From positions 16,794,501 through 16,858,500 of the forward strand of contig JAILWY010000001.1 in the NCBI GenBank assembly GCA_022113835.1: 64,000 nt of DNA, given 5' to 3'. Within the stretch, counting starts at the first letter, position 1. Every line of letters starts with the position of its first letter. The translations under genes and the position numbers were made by a program. Shown piece by piece: positions 39,701-51,460 of the stretch. The notes beneath the pieces are model-generated. The model ran no database searches and was not told where the DNA came from. It saw nothing but the letters and a program-made list of their open reading frames with translations. This stretch comes from Atopsyche davidsoni. Its lineage: Eukaryota > Arthropoda > Insecta > Trichoptera > Hydrobiosidae.

Positions 39701-42700
39701 AAAGGTTAATTTTCTTTAAATATTTCTCAAAAACTTTTGATGTCGTCTGTTAAAATAACACTACCGTGAAAAATTAAAATATATATTGATTAGTGATGCG
39801 AGAGGTTGTGCTGAAAAAAGAGTTCCTCGAAACTCTCAGCTGGAAGCAGTGGTCCGACGCCTCACACAAGTCAGAGCGCTGAGGAGAGCAATCCCGACCC
39901 TCAAACGCACACCAAGACGTTAGAGCTGTGCATAATTGCGTGTGTTTTCTTGTCGATAGATTGTTGACGTTCTGCTACTTGGCCGCCTTCAACTGGTGGC
40001 TGATGCTGTGCCCCGTGTCCTTGAGCCACGACTGGCAGATGGGCTCCGTGCCGCTCGTCACCACCGTCAGCGACTCCCGCAACCTCGTCACCTGCGTAGC
40101 CTTCGGGGCCGCCCTGCTGCTAGCCTACCGCAGCCTAGCCGACATGGAGGTAATCCCACTATATTTTAGATCTTTAAGTATCGCCATCACTAAATGCTTA
40201 TTTTGAGTCTGTAATATTTTTAAAAAATTATTTATAGTCAGCAAATGTTCATGTTCCGGCGCGGGTATTATTTGGAGTTTCGTGTTGTTTTGTCCAAAAT
40301 TGGCGACCTTCTCTTTTGTGATTTTTCTACCACGCGATTTTTATTTATTCATCACGTTTTGTGAAATAATCATAACTTTTGCAGTATAATGTCTTGATAT
40401 ATGACTAGTTTATGTAGATTGCGAGACGCCAGTCCACTACTTATCTACGACTCAGTTCATTACTAAAGCTTATATATAAGGATGAAGGTCACTTCTTCCA
40501 TAGAAGTTTCATATTTCATTCAATTTCATACATTGGATTTTTCAATACGATCGTTTTGTATTTCATTGTCATAATGAAAAGACGCCGAGCTCTCCTCTGC
40601 TATTCATATTGCTACTGAATATTTAACGCAAACAAGGAGGAAGGTTCTTGAAAGAATTCCGATTTTTTTGGTGAAAATATTGCGCTATAAATAAATCATA
40701 GAGAAAATTGACGGTCTGAAACTACCGCGTGGCATCTTTAATAATTTTCATTGGGTATTCCTTAGCAAAGCTTCGAGCCGGAAGAGAGTACAGCCTTAGA
40801 TGTATTTCAGACTCTCAGAGGTTTTTTAATAAGGCGAGAGAGAAAATTTCAGAAGTGATGAAGAAGATAGATTGCCCGAAATAATGTACACTGACACTTT
40901 TAGTACGAGAAACCGCAGAGCGGTGGCGAGTTTTTATTAATTGATATTGAGTTGAATGATTAATTACGGATATTAAAACTGACGTATCCGAGGCCCGCAA
41001 GTACTTATCTTAAGAAACTTAATTTATGGCGCGGCTTCAATCTCCCAATCCCAATTCTACAATAACAAACTATCGAACTTCAGTCAAGAAGACTGAAGTT
41101 CGGTAAGAAATCCATGTTAATATGAAATTACTCTATTTTGTGGAACGTTTAAGCTGATAGTTAATTAATTTATAATATTTTTTTCATAAATACATTTTAC
41201 TTCGAATTAGCTAGATTCCAGCTAGGTCGCTGCTGTGTCAGTACTTGATAGTCATAGTATTCCGTCGTCTTCTGTTGTGTTGCGTAATCAGCCATTGTTT
41301 TGTTCCAGCAACAACGCCACGTGCCGGTGGTTCTGGGGATGCTGCTCCTGGTGCTGCCGTTCCTCCCGGCTGCCAACCTCTTCGTGACGGTGGGTTTCGT
41401 GGTTGCCGAGAGGGTTCTTTACATTCCCAGGTAAGCCAAGACCATAATTACAAATGGAAATGATCAACAACATCAGGTATTTGGCAAGGCCGACGTAAAC
41501 ATTGAGGTCTGTGGTGGACAATATAAGGATAAGGGACCACCGACGACGCTCTCTCTCTTTCCGGTCGAGCGCTAAAGGCATCATCTAGCAAGTGTAAACA
41601 AACAACACGACAAACATTCAAATTGAAATATATATTTAGCTTTGCATGAGTCTTGCAATGTTTTTTTTTATAGTTCGATGAACACGTCTGCATCGAGCTA
41701 ATCTCGTATCAAATAATGCACAATGTATCCCCAGGTGGCTCAGTTCTAAGAGTATTAAAATACATTGTTTTAGAATTACTGGACAGAGTCGTTCTTTCCC
41801 GGTTTTATTATGTGGTTTTTAATTGTTTTGACCCTCATATACATATATATATTTATATTTTAAAAGAGTAAATTGAACACAGAGTTAAATATATTAGCGC
41901 ATGTTGTCTTTTAATAATTTTATAAGATTGATAATATTTTGTATTTGAAAATAGTCATACTTTTAGGAATAATCAAATATTACAAAAGCGCATATTTCAC
42001 CATAAATGAGCGTATTATTATAAAAACTAAACTCGTATAACCGCATAGAGCTAGCTCTGAAATGATTTGTGGAGTTTGCTGCTTGCAAAACAAATATTAA
42101 TTTTAAGTGGGTACTCATTATTCTGATACTGCAGATAAAACTCTTCGAGCCATAAACTAAAGTGGTTGCTTAAAGATTTAATGAATACTGCGTTGCAAAA
42201 TATTAAATTGCCCGTCTTCACACCGAGACGGAACTTTTGTCTTAATAGAAACCTCGCGTCGCATGGAGTAGGCGACCCGCTCTGGGAGAAACTAATATCC
42301 CCGGTGATTAATGTTTATTTCCTCTGCTATTATCATTCTGCTTCATTTAAATACTATGAATATTGTATAATACTAATAGCTGTCCACAGTCTGTCCACAG
42401 AATCGCACAGCTTTATCTTATAGTATAATCTGCCAACTCACGCTCGACCGCCGTAAATTATAATTACGAATAAACCGACGGACCATTTAAATTAGTCTCC
42501 GAGCTGATACGTTTGCCTTCACTGGATATCTGTGCTCGGCACATACAAATAACCAACCACATTAACTACTAATAATCTCAAACTACAGCTGGATAAAGTA
42601 ATTATGCGAGCATCATTCATCACAGCAATTTGCAAAGGAATCAATAGTTGTTCAAAATATCTCAACGTTTCATTTCTTACATCTTTCTTAGTTCACGATT

Positions 42701-45700
42701 TTAAAGCGATTTCTTAATTCTATGTATTATATATTTACACAGACATTTTCTCAACTTTAAATTTTTAAAAGACTTTCTGTATGTACTTGCAATACATTTT
42801 CAATAAAAACAAACCCAAAATAAAAATTATACCTATTGTTGAGAAAGCAGCCTTCTTGCTAATTGACTTCGGACTTTTCTCATAAATACAAGGTATTTTA
42901 TAAAAAAAAATTATTCAATTTTTTCTCCTTTATTTCCTCGCAGTATACTCTCTTACTGAAAATCTCATCAATATATTCATAGGCATGCTTTGCCTGAGTG
43001 AGCAAATTCCGCTAAAAGGGCAGAAGTATAAGTTATCACTTTGTTTGAATTCTGTGAGTACTTATTCCCTTTAATGAATGCCTCACACGCGGCCGAATCG
43101 AGGGAAATATTATTCAGATTAGTTGTGAAAACCTTCTAGATCTCCAGCTTCTAACATTTCCTTGAACAATGTTTTTTTATTTTGAAATTATATTGCTAAG
43201 AAATTTACTACTTTCGCTGATGATAATGTAGAGGTTGTCGATGGTTGCAGAATTGATGTGATGGTTGTAAATTAGAAGGCTGGGAAAATAATTTGCGTAT
43301 TCGTAGTTTATCCAATATAACTACACTGGATAGTTACTGGTTCGATGCCGCGAGGTCTCTCTGGAGAGGCGCGGGGAAGCCGCTTATATAGGGTCCCGCT
43401 GCCTTTGTGGAGATTAAACAGGAAGATTCCCACGTATCGGGGGGTGTCTCATTGCGGAAATACGGTCGCCTCTTGACTGACCGCTAATGACTGAGGGTTT
43501 GTCATGTAACCCCTGCCATGGTGCCGGTTGCAGCGCGGGCGGGGTGCTGGTGGTGGCTTGCGGGGCGCAGGCCGTGTGGTGGCGAGGAGGCGCGGGCAGG
43601 CTGCTGGCTCCCGCGGGGCTGCTGCTGCTGCTGGCCTGCGGAGCCGCCCGCACCGTCCAGCGCAACCGCGACTGGCGGGACCGAGAGACTCTTCTCAGGT
43701 GGGAGAACTGCTTCTATCCGTACTTCACATAATACTTCATCCATCAGAAGACAGATCAATCAGCAGTACTGTTTTCAAATCAACCGTCATAACTGTTCAC
43801 AATCCTCAGACGATTATACCGAAACAAAACTACTTACCTACATCATACTTGCAAACATTTTACTAATAAAACGTATTTTTAATATGTATTTGTCTCTTTT
43901 AAAAGTTACTTTCGACACAATTACGGTTAAAACTTTAAAAACCCATTATCTCCGATAAGTCAGAATAATAACCATAAAAATATTTAAGATGTCGGTCGAC
44001 ATCTTTTACTGCCACTGTCGTAATTACATCGGAATAAATATTTTTTGTAAGACGGTATTTATTTAAGCGAGTTGACTAGATAAATAAACTAAATTCCGTC
44101 AACAAATGCTAAAAGCCTGTATACAAGAGTGACGAAATGACTCGAGGGATTGAGGGCATTGACTCCTCGTCGTACACGACACGAAATCATCGAAAATAAA
44201 TTACTGTAAAAAACGATCCAATAATAAGTCTAATAATAAAAATATGTTTGAGTATTAAATATTTTTGACAGAGAGTACTCGGTGAAATTCCATTTTAATA
44301 TTTTTAAATATAATACTTGAGTGATTTTTCCACGTGTTTAATTTTATCGGTTACCGGTTTCGCCGACCTTTCACGTTGGAATAACCGGTCGCCGATAAAA
44401 TTTAACATGTAGAAAAATCTTAAAAGTATTTTATTTACAATATTAGAAAATGTTTACTCACAATATTATAAAACCGTCTCTTTTTGCCAATAATTATGCA
44501 TTTGTATGTCAATTTATATTTAATATATATCTACGAATAGAACATTATTATAGTCGTATTCTTCTACTCCACGCGTGCTATGCACCAGTATCTGGTTACA
44601 CGACAGGTCTGATTCGGGTCAAAGACATTCATTACAGTAAATGTGAAATCTGAAACAGGCGAATTTATTAATTATATATTTTCAGGGCTGGTATATCAAC
44701 ACTGCCGCATAATGCTAAAATGCATTACAATTTCGGAAACTTTCTAAGAGACTCCAATCAACCAGACCTGGCTATATCTCACTACAACGAAGCTCTCAGG
44801 TGAGGAGTTATTCCATATATTCAATATTTTTGACAGAAAGCATTCAGTAGAACTCCTAAATGACCTCTTAATAATAAATGATACAGTGATATGTTTTCAT
44901 TTTACTAATTTAATACATTCATTTTTAAATTTGTATATTAGAATGAATAAAAAAACAAGAAGTGAGTGTGCTTTTGTGTATTCTTTACATGAATGCACAC
45001 TCATAGCTTCAACATTAATCATTTATTAATTTCAGATTATGGCCAAGCTATGCGAGTGCCCATAATAACCTTGGAACTCTGGTGGTTGGCACGTCCCAGG
45101 CTGAAATCCATTTCCTTGCTGCAATAAGATACTCTCGCGATCATGTCAATGCTCATTACAATTTAGGAAAACTTTACAGGTATTCATTTCATGATATCTT
45201 TCTTTTTAATTAGCTGACATTATATTTATGTAAAATAAGAAAATTCAATTCAAGACTTATTATTTTTTGCAATTCCATCTTAATTATTATTTTTGAATAT
45301 TAAAATATGATCTGTTGATTATATGCACATTCTAGTTACTATTTTTGGATTCAAACAGCTTAGTCCAGTACAGAGAACAATAACTTAAATGCTGCATAGC
45401 TAAGAATATTCCAAAATTAATTATGGCAACAAAAACCTTTAAACAATAATTTCGGTTAACATTCAACATTTTAATGAGATCTATCTTTTTAAAATACTAA
45501 ATACTTTTTCGTTGGTAGATTAAATAATATAAACAAGTTTCAAATGCTCTAGAAAATAACATCTTTTGCCAATACACCAAACCCACTTGGTTTACTGAAC
45601 TAAATTACTAGACTAAATCTCAGATTGGCCACCTTAGTAAGACAAACTATGTTTAACAAATACTTTAATAACTTTCAGAAGTGACAACAGGACGGGTGAA

Positions 45701-48266
45701 TCACTTCACATGTTGGAGCGCTGCGTCTCTTTGGATCCAAAATTTGTACTGGCATACCTGGAATTGGTTAATTTGAAATCTGAAACATTGAAAGGCCCTT
45801 TACTCCGAAAAGTCATATCTCTGGAACCTAGCAACTGGGAGCACTACGTTCGATATGCTCAATGGCTTGAAAGCAATGGTAACCATGCACAACCATACAG
45901 ATTATTATATTTGAAACATAATAATATTGGTTTAGTATTGTAAGCTCTTTGTAGTAAGTAAATAAAAAGTAAAAGTTTTGTCGTAAGTAATGAGTATTAT
46001 TATATATAAACTTTTAAATAAACTTTTAGAAGATAATTAAATTAAATTGTTAGTATTTCTCTATTCCAGGATTAAACCAGCAGGCATTACATGTATATTT
46101 AAGAGCATTGGGAATAAGTGAACGATTACAATCACCTCATAAAGGAGACATCATATCCCTAAGAGGAGCCTGCTTAATATTAAGAGCGTTTGGACAAAGA
46201 TCAAGAATTTTGCAATTAATTACCAGGTTAGACAAGTTTTATTGTAATATTATTATTTTTCTATTCAACCATCTTTTTTGTTCTTAAATATTAATTTTCT
46301 CATAATACAGAACCAAATCCATTCCCAAAAATAAAGACAAATGATTTTCCCTAAACGTAATATAAATAACCTAATAAAATATAGATCTTAAAATTGATTT
46401 AACAATCAATTAATTAAGAGTAACATATCAAAATATATTAATATTATTATGATTAAGTACACTTTTTCATACATTGAAACGATTATAGAAACTCTCAGAA
46501 AGATCTCATTGTGACTTGCATGGGGATTCGAAGCCCCACGACTTACATGGCCGGTGCATATTTTTCTGAGTTTCTATAATTGTTTCAATGTATGAAAAAA
46601 TGTACTTAATCATAATAATACAATAAAACCTGTATAGGTAAAATTGCACTTACTGTGACGGTCTTCACAAAAATCAAATATATATAATATTAAAATATGT
46701 TACATATTGAAATATGTAACGGTTAACATTACCAGACTCTCAAAAAAGTAGAATCTTTCATTGTTCTATTCTGTGTACAAACCACACTGTATAAAATATA
46801 TTTTAAATACACTCCAAATATTGGAAGCTTTTTACTGGCTCTCACGCATTTTGTTTTAATCTGTGCTTATCTATTGATGATCATTATAAAAACCAAGTTA
46901 AAGACCTAACAGTTTATTAAAATAAAAGCTTTCAAAATCACTGCAGATATGTTTTGAGTTCCATTGCATGTGTTTATATGTTTGTTAATGTGACTAACTT
47001 GCCAACTGCTCGTGCAGATGGCACGTGGGACGGAGATGGGGTGGAGCAGTGCACTATGCCCGAGATGTATACTTGCGCCAATGGCGACTCCGCCAGGAAC
47101 TCAGCACCCGAGCCAACTTCTACTCACCACAGCCTTTGTCTCGTCATGATACCCTGCAAATCACGGTTATTATTAAGTGTTTTACTAATTTGGTATTTTT
47201 TATTGCTATTCTGATCATTTAAATAATTTTACTGTGTGAATATTTTCATACTTTTGAATGAAAATAATAATCATAGAACAAAACAACTATTAAAGGATGG
47301 TTTGCCTCTGAAACATTTTACTAGTATATAAACTTACACTACTATACGATTATCAATATATTTACAGTTTAGTAATATTTTTCATCAGCTATACTCATTA
47401 TCAACAACTTTAAAATCATAAATTCATTATCATTCAACATTAGCATTGAGTATATGTATTATTGACCAGTTAAACCCATCATATGGTGCATAATTAAAAT
47501 CTACCAATGACAAGTACACTTGTCTAACACAATTAACTAGTTACTATTATACACTAGTGTATTTGGTAGATAAAAAAATATGTATTGAGTATTATTTTCC
47601 AATATCATAGTATTTCTTAAATTTCAGCGAGGAAGAACATGCCTGGATCATTCTATTTTGGGCCAATCTTCTGTACCAAGAAACGCCAATGAACTCCATA
47701 TGCTGACGAGCACAGATGAACTTCTTAACACATTCTCAATGAAAGCCATTCCTGCAGAGGAAAAGGATATAATCATTCAACAGAATTACGATTCTTCAGA
47801 ACTACTTATATACAAACAAGAATTGGTCTTTCCAACTGAAAACTCAAAAAACTTAAATTCACACAAACATATTTTTCACTGTAATGTAACCCATAGAGAA
47901 AAGAGAGTCTTAACAAAAAGTGTTTTGAATTACTGTAATATTTCAAACCAACATCCTATAGTCATACGGAGCGGTGATTCCAATACCACTCCTGTCCAAA
48001 CGGAGACTCATAATAAATCTATAACATTAGATACAAGTAGTCATAGAATAGCAGAAACTCCTCCAAAGTGTAACAAATCAGAAAGCCGGGTCAGCCTGAA
48101 CCGAGGCAGATGTTTTTACCCTATTCATTTAGAAAGCATGCTAAAGGTATGCCGTAAAGTCAAATGTCAGTATAAAAGTTCAAGACATTACAAAAATAAT
48201 GAATATGATACTAATGAAGAGATGATAGCACCTTGGTTAATTCAGCACATAGTGGATGCTTTGTAA
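36566..48266 (+). CDS. TMTC1: TMTC1, protein O-mannosyltransferase with TPR repeats (11 exons, 5' partial)
   Basis: Eleven exons joined at consistent phases give about 730 residues ending at a TAA stop. Seen: KETGVTV after a membrane helix; a DUF1736-type block ([20 protein letters not shown]); AERVLYIPS; the [16 protein letters not shown] transition; then TPR units beginning THIS-like [17 protein letters not shown] and [11 protein letters not shown]. These last two match TMTC1 better than TMTC2, 3 or 4, as recalled from family knowledge. Family role: a multi-pass GT-C-type ER protein transferring O-linked mannose, with TMTC1-4 acting on cadherins and related substrates; the TPR part faces the lumen. 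The N-terminal exons, including the expected acidic-pair loop and the GRAD-type motif, are not found upstream and must lie outside the window or be unrecognised. The C-terminal third after the last TPR is unlike vertebrate TMTC1, which keeps TPRs almost to its end. Splice: CDS join of 36566-36703, 38373-38549, 39960-40149, 41309-41430, 43534-43698, 44686-44799, 45036-45179, 45679-45878, 46070-46226, 47018-47165, 47628-48266. Confidence 0.92.
38351..38370 (+). repeat. (GT)10 microsatellite forming a splice acceptor
   Basis: Ten GT units followed immediately by the AG of a TMTC1 3' splice site. Confidence 0.97.
38373..38549 (+). CDS. TMTC1: TMTC1 exon b (hydrophobic helix and luminal loop)
   Basis: 177-bp exon, phase 2 at both ends. 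It encodes [20 protein letters not shown], a Leu/Ala-rich membrane helix, and [17 protein letters not shown]; the D-N-P-A loop precedes DUF1736 in TMTC proteins. The 3' splice site is a (GT)10 microsatellite followed directly by AG (38351-38372) with no ordinary polypyrimidine tract. Donor is gtcagt. Confidence 0.92.
39960..40149 (+). CDS. TMTC1: TMTC1 exon c (DUF1736 core)
   Basis: 190-bp exon, entering at phase 2 after gatag and leaving at phase 0 before gtaatc. It carries the most diagnostic block of the family: [18 protein letters not shown], then [11 protein letters not shown] and SDSRNLVT, followed by an Ala/Leu membrane helix. This corresponds to the DUF1736 domain found only in TMTC proteins and close relatives. 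Confidence 0.95.
41309..41430 (+). CDS. TMTC1: TMTC1 exon d (AERVLYIPS segment)
   Basis: 122-bp exon, phase 0 in and phase 2 out, with acceptor ttccag and donor gtaagc. It encodes a long hydrophobic stretch ending [20 protein letters not shown] followed by LYIP. The [19 protein letters not shown] motif is a hallmark of TMTC proteins. The Ser of the motif is split by the intron and completed by the next exon. Confidence 0.95.
43534..43698 (+). CDS. TMTC1: TMTC1 exon e (last membrane helix)
   Basis: 165-bp exon, phase 2 at both ends, GC about 75 percent by eye. It encodes [19 protein letters not shown], a Leu/Ala helix and the conserved junction [15 protein letters not shown] that precedes the TPR region in the family. 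The high GC content leaves several overlapping frames open; only this one joins its neighbours in phase and matches TMTC1. Confidence 0.93.
44250..44452. repeat. GGTGACCGG dispersed family, palindromic copy in a TMTC1 intron
   Basis: Forward arm ttgacagagagtactcggtg to cggttaccggtttcgcc, centre tttcacgttgg, then an inverted arm (accggtcgccgataaaattt, acatgtagaaaaatc). This is the clearest two-armed copy. A third, partial arm follows the next exon at 44817-44895. Confidence 0.85.
44686..44799 (+). CDS. TMTC1: TMTC1 exon f (first TPR)
   Basis: 114-bp exon, phase 2 at both ends, encoding [19 protein letters not shown] and the second helix of a TPR ([13 protein letters not shown]). The block is closely TMTC1-like. 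From this exon onward GC content drops to roughly 40 percent. Confidence 0.94.
44817..44895 (+). repeat. GGTGACCGG dispersed family, truncated arm in a TMTC1 intron
   Basis: Begins ttcaatatttttgacagaaa 18 bp after the donor of TMTC1 exon 44686-44799, then decays. Confidence 0.6.
45036..45179 (+). CDS. TMTC1: TMTC1 exon g (second and third TPR)
   Basis: 144-bp exon, phase 2 at both ends. It encodes [20 protein letters not shown] and [13 protein letters not shown]. The shortened loop after the NNLGTL helix ([11 protein letters not shown]) corresponds to the short TRDTAEAKMYY-type TPR typical of TMTC1. Confidence 0.94.
45679..45878 (+). CDS. TMTC1: TMTC1 exon h (third and fourth TPR)
   Basis: 200-bp exon, entering at phase 2 and leaving at phase 1. 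It encodes [31 protein letters not shown] and [15 protein letters not shown]. It completes one TPR and carries degenerate ones. Acceptor is tttcag and donor is gtaacc. Confidence 0.92.
46070..46226 (+). CDS. TMTC1: TMTC1 exon i (degenerate TPR)
   Basis: 157-bp exon, entering at phase 1 after ttccag and leaving at phase 2 before gttaga. It encodes [20 protein letters not shown], then [19 protein letters not shown]. The first part is the B helix of a TPR whose A helix ends the previous exon; the remainder is only weakly TPR-like. Confidence 0.9.
46441..46620. repeat. 180-bp foldback element in a TMTC1 intron
   Basis: About 58-nt arms: tattattatgattaagtaca at the left end is the complement of the right end, with only a few mismatches and one 2-nt indel. 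The centre holds GGGGATTCGAAGCCCC, a perfect palindrome resembling a tRNA T-arm and B-box. Probably a MITE or foldback element; no transposase. Confidence 0.8.
47018..47165 (+). CDS. TMTC1: TMTC1 exon j (Trp/Arg-rich segment)
   Basis: 148-bp exon, entering at phase 2 and leaving at phase 0, encoding [20 protein letters not shown] and [18 protein letters not shown]. Frame and phase fit both neighbours. The donor (acg then gttatt) is weak, so this boundary is the least certain in the gene. No TPR is recognisable. Confidence 0.8.
47628..48266 (+). CDS. TMTC1: TMTC1 terminal exon (TPR-free polar tail)
   Basis: Acceptor tttcag, phase 0, open from CGA at 47628 to TAA at 48264-48266, about 212 residues. 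The protein is polar, rich in Ser, Asn, His and Lys, with several Cys and no recognisable domain; it ends [12 protein letters not shown]. It belongs to the gene because the phase fits and the polyadenylation signal follows. Whether the tail is conserved in insects cannot be judged here. Confidence 0.82.
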   Translation, partial: RGRTCLDHSILGQSSVPRNANELHMLTSTDELLNTFSMKAIPAEEKDIIIQQNYDSSELLIYKQELVFPTENSKNLNSHKHIFHCNVTHREKRVLTKSVLNYCNISNQHPIVIRSGDSNTTPVQTETHNKSITLDTSSHRIAETPPKCNKSESRVSLNRGRCFYPIHLESMLKVCRKVKCQYKSSRHYKNNEYDTNEEMIAPWLIQHIVDAL

Positions 48267-49015
48267 GGAGTATTTAACTTCCAATAATATTTACTATCAG
48301 ATATCAAACAAATCACTGATAACTTAAATGCCCGTGCATATTTACATAATATGATAAAGTGTGCATTTATATTGCTAGTAGATTGGTTACAAGAAAGAAA
48401 ATACCAGACCCGTGCATTGCTAGCGTTTGTGAAGAACAAAATATAAATATGACAGACAAATGGCTTCAAGTAGGTCTCTACAATGTGTTGATTTAAGATG
48501 ATAAGTTATCACTGAGCCATCAATTACAACATGCTCGGTTAAAGTCACGGAGAAGTAAAGTTTTTACTTTTGGATTTGATATCCCAGCCAGATACCTTAG
48601 ATACCTTGTCATCTTGAATATAATACTATCTGATTCCTATGTAAAGATTTTGTCTTGGCCAAAAGTTGATTAATTGTCTTTATTAATAATAAGCTTTTAT
48701 TAATTTTTGATGAAATTATAATATTTTTACATGGGTTTTCTGTATTTATCCTCTAATCATAATGAATGTGTAATGCTATTTTATAATATAATTGTAAATA
48801 TTGATTAACACTGAAATTCCAAACAATAATTGAAAGAGAATATATATTTTTGCTGTCAATAAGCTAAGTTATGATAAGACCATAATTTATATTTCCACTT
48901 GTTTTCTAGAGATAAATATTGCATACATTTTATAGAAATATTGTGACATTGTAAATATATTATTTGACATTTAATTTTAGTAATATGAGAAGAATAAATA
49001 AATGCTTTCAAATAC
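48267..49015 (+). other. TMTC1 3' UTR with polyadenylation signals
   Basis: AT-rich sequence after the stop codon. Two overlapping AATAAA hexamers at 48993-49002 are the best cleavage signals, putting the mRNA end near 49,015. Other weaker variants occur upstream. Confidence 0.6.
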
Positions 49016-49365
49016 AAATTGTCCTTCTATATTTTATTACAAACATAGCATTGTTTGATGATGTAGCATAATAACTGTAGTGTTATAATACCATATTATT
49101 GTATACAATTACTGCGCATGCCATTGAATATGTTCCAAGATAATTTAACTAAGTAAACATATTTTATAATTTAATTTTTTTGGCAATAAGACTTTTTTAA
49201 TTTGTATGAAGTAAATTTATTTTCCATGCATTACATAACTTTTTTTTATAAACAATGAGAAGCATCAAATGGAATTCTTATCAATAGCATTGGCTATGAA
49301 TAAATTACTAATTGCGAGCGACTTAGATAAATATGGTTTTGAATCATTTAAAATAATTTAAGATA

Positions 49366-49444
<79 letters not shown>

Positions 49445-51456
49445 TATTTTAAACATCAAATTGGTTTGAGATATCATGATTTACACACTGTATTACAATT
49501 TAGGTTAAGTTAAATCACATTAAAAATTAACTATCTTAGACATAAATAATGATGTAATATATTATTCACAGTTAAATTATAATATATATATTAGTAATGT
49601 GATAAAAAGCCAAATAATGTATGTAATGTAGGTAGTGACATTTTCATCAATAATATGAGGAGAGATTTGTCACGTGTAACAACAACGAAAGCAGCTTTTA
49701 TATCTTTTTGGAATTGAAGTTTTATCAAGACTTCTGTAGCTTATCACCCAAATTATAGTTTCTACACAGAAAAAATACAACATAAGTTACAAAATCTGTA
49801 CCTATGACAAGTCTTGAGAAAATCGACAATTTTCACAAAACTACAAAATTAATTCCACTTTACTTTAGAATTTGAACATATTTTATGACACTTACAACAT
49901 TTGACTTATTATCTCCATCGCAAATTGTAGTAATTGAGTGCATTATAATTTTACTTGATTTACATAAAATATAACTCCTAGTCTCCAGGTTGTTTTTAAA
50001 AACGTGTTAATGTTAATACCAAATATGTCAGAGGTATACGAAACATTCCATGTTTTTATTTATTTATTTTGCCTAAGGCTTCACATTTTTAATAATAATG
50101 GAAACAAATTATGTGTACTAGTGAAAATGATATTTCTCGACCAATGATTATTATGAGTCAGATACCATTTTGTAACAGATATCAATTTAATATCCCATTT
50201 ATATATCTTATCTGAATTTTGTAAATCCCTTATTAAGGCAATACAATAATAAATTGATTAAAATGTTTGGGTTTTAACATTTATATATATACACCTGTAA
50301 AAAATAATAAAGGATACACAATTTATACTAAAAATATTTGTACTTAATTTTTAAATGTTTTTGTCCTTTATTTAATTTTAAAACAGCACAGCCGTGTGCT
50401 TCTGATACATTTTTGAGTTAAAAGTAAGATTTCTTATAATAAACATTACTTTGGTTATATTGTAAATTAAATTTAGTGAAAATACACAATACTAGAACTT
50501 GATTTAAAGTAAAATAATGATACTCTCAAGATACACTTTATAAAACTTTGTGGTTTTATTTAAATTTATGGAAGAATTCTGCATTTTATAAACTCCTAGA
50601 TTTACGAGGCATTTTAAGTCAGGTAAATGGTGAGCACCAACGAAACCTGCTAATTCATCATAATTTTATTTCTCTGAAATAATCAAGTTTAAATTCAATA
50701 CAGCTAAGATTGACCGTGAAGTGACAGCGATTGAAACTGCTTTACTGTACAATTCTAAATATGCAAAAATTAACATGCGACTTTCTCTCTTGTAATAAGG
50801 AAATGACACACCTTAAGCTTACTCATCCTAGTCACCTGCCTCTTCCATCTTTTAAAGTCTTTATTCGTATACCAAACTACTCCACTGTACTTATAATACA
50901 ATATATTTATGAATATTGTAAGTATATCATGAATTATGTGCAAGTAAGTTGGTTTGTTGGTCACATACACACTACATAATTTTGGTGAAGTTTCTTTGTG
51001 TAAACTCTGCAAAACATTACACATAAAAAAATATTGTTTAAAACCTTTTTATCTAGTTTTAATTTTATTTTTGTTCTTCATTGTAACACATTTACATACA
51101 CAAATGACGTTATCATTTCCAAATTGTTAAGCCTTGTTAAAAAAAAAAAAACTCGCAGTTTTGTTTAATTAATACCATTTTTATTGCTACACTCAGAATA
51201 AACCTTTGAATGCCATGACAACTCTTGACAAAGCACCAGGGTACTCACTCTACATCATCTGCAGTGAAGTTCTATAGACAGAATGATGTCATTATTTCAA
51301 ACACAAGTTTTTTTTATCCCCTTCGATTCATAGCTATAATTTTTTTTAGAAAACTTGTAATTTACTGGATGCAGTAAGAATTATGATCACCTCACATGGG
51401 CTTTTTCAAATTCATAATTTGAGTATTGATATTTTTGGTTTCATGTGATTTAGGTG
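49016..51456. other. AT-rich intergenic region
   Basis: Only a long TA microsatellite and AT-rich sequence; no gene seen. Confidence 0.55.
49371..49439 (+). repeat. (TA)n microsatellite
   Basis: About 34 uninterrupted TA units downstream of TMTC1. Confidence 0.95.
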
Positions 51457-51460
51457 TTAA

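Noticed and set aside
43414..43958. Several overlapping frames around TMTC1 exon e
   Set aside because: Only one frame joins the neighbouring exons and matches TMTC; the others arise from about 75 percent GC.
46520..46545. Possible tRNA gene around GGGGATTCGAAGCCCC
   Set aside because: Only a T-arm-like palindrome; no acceptor stem, D-arm or A-box at proper spacing. It lies at the centre of a foldback repeat.
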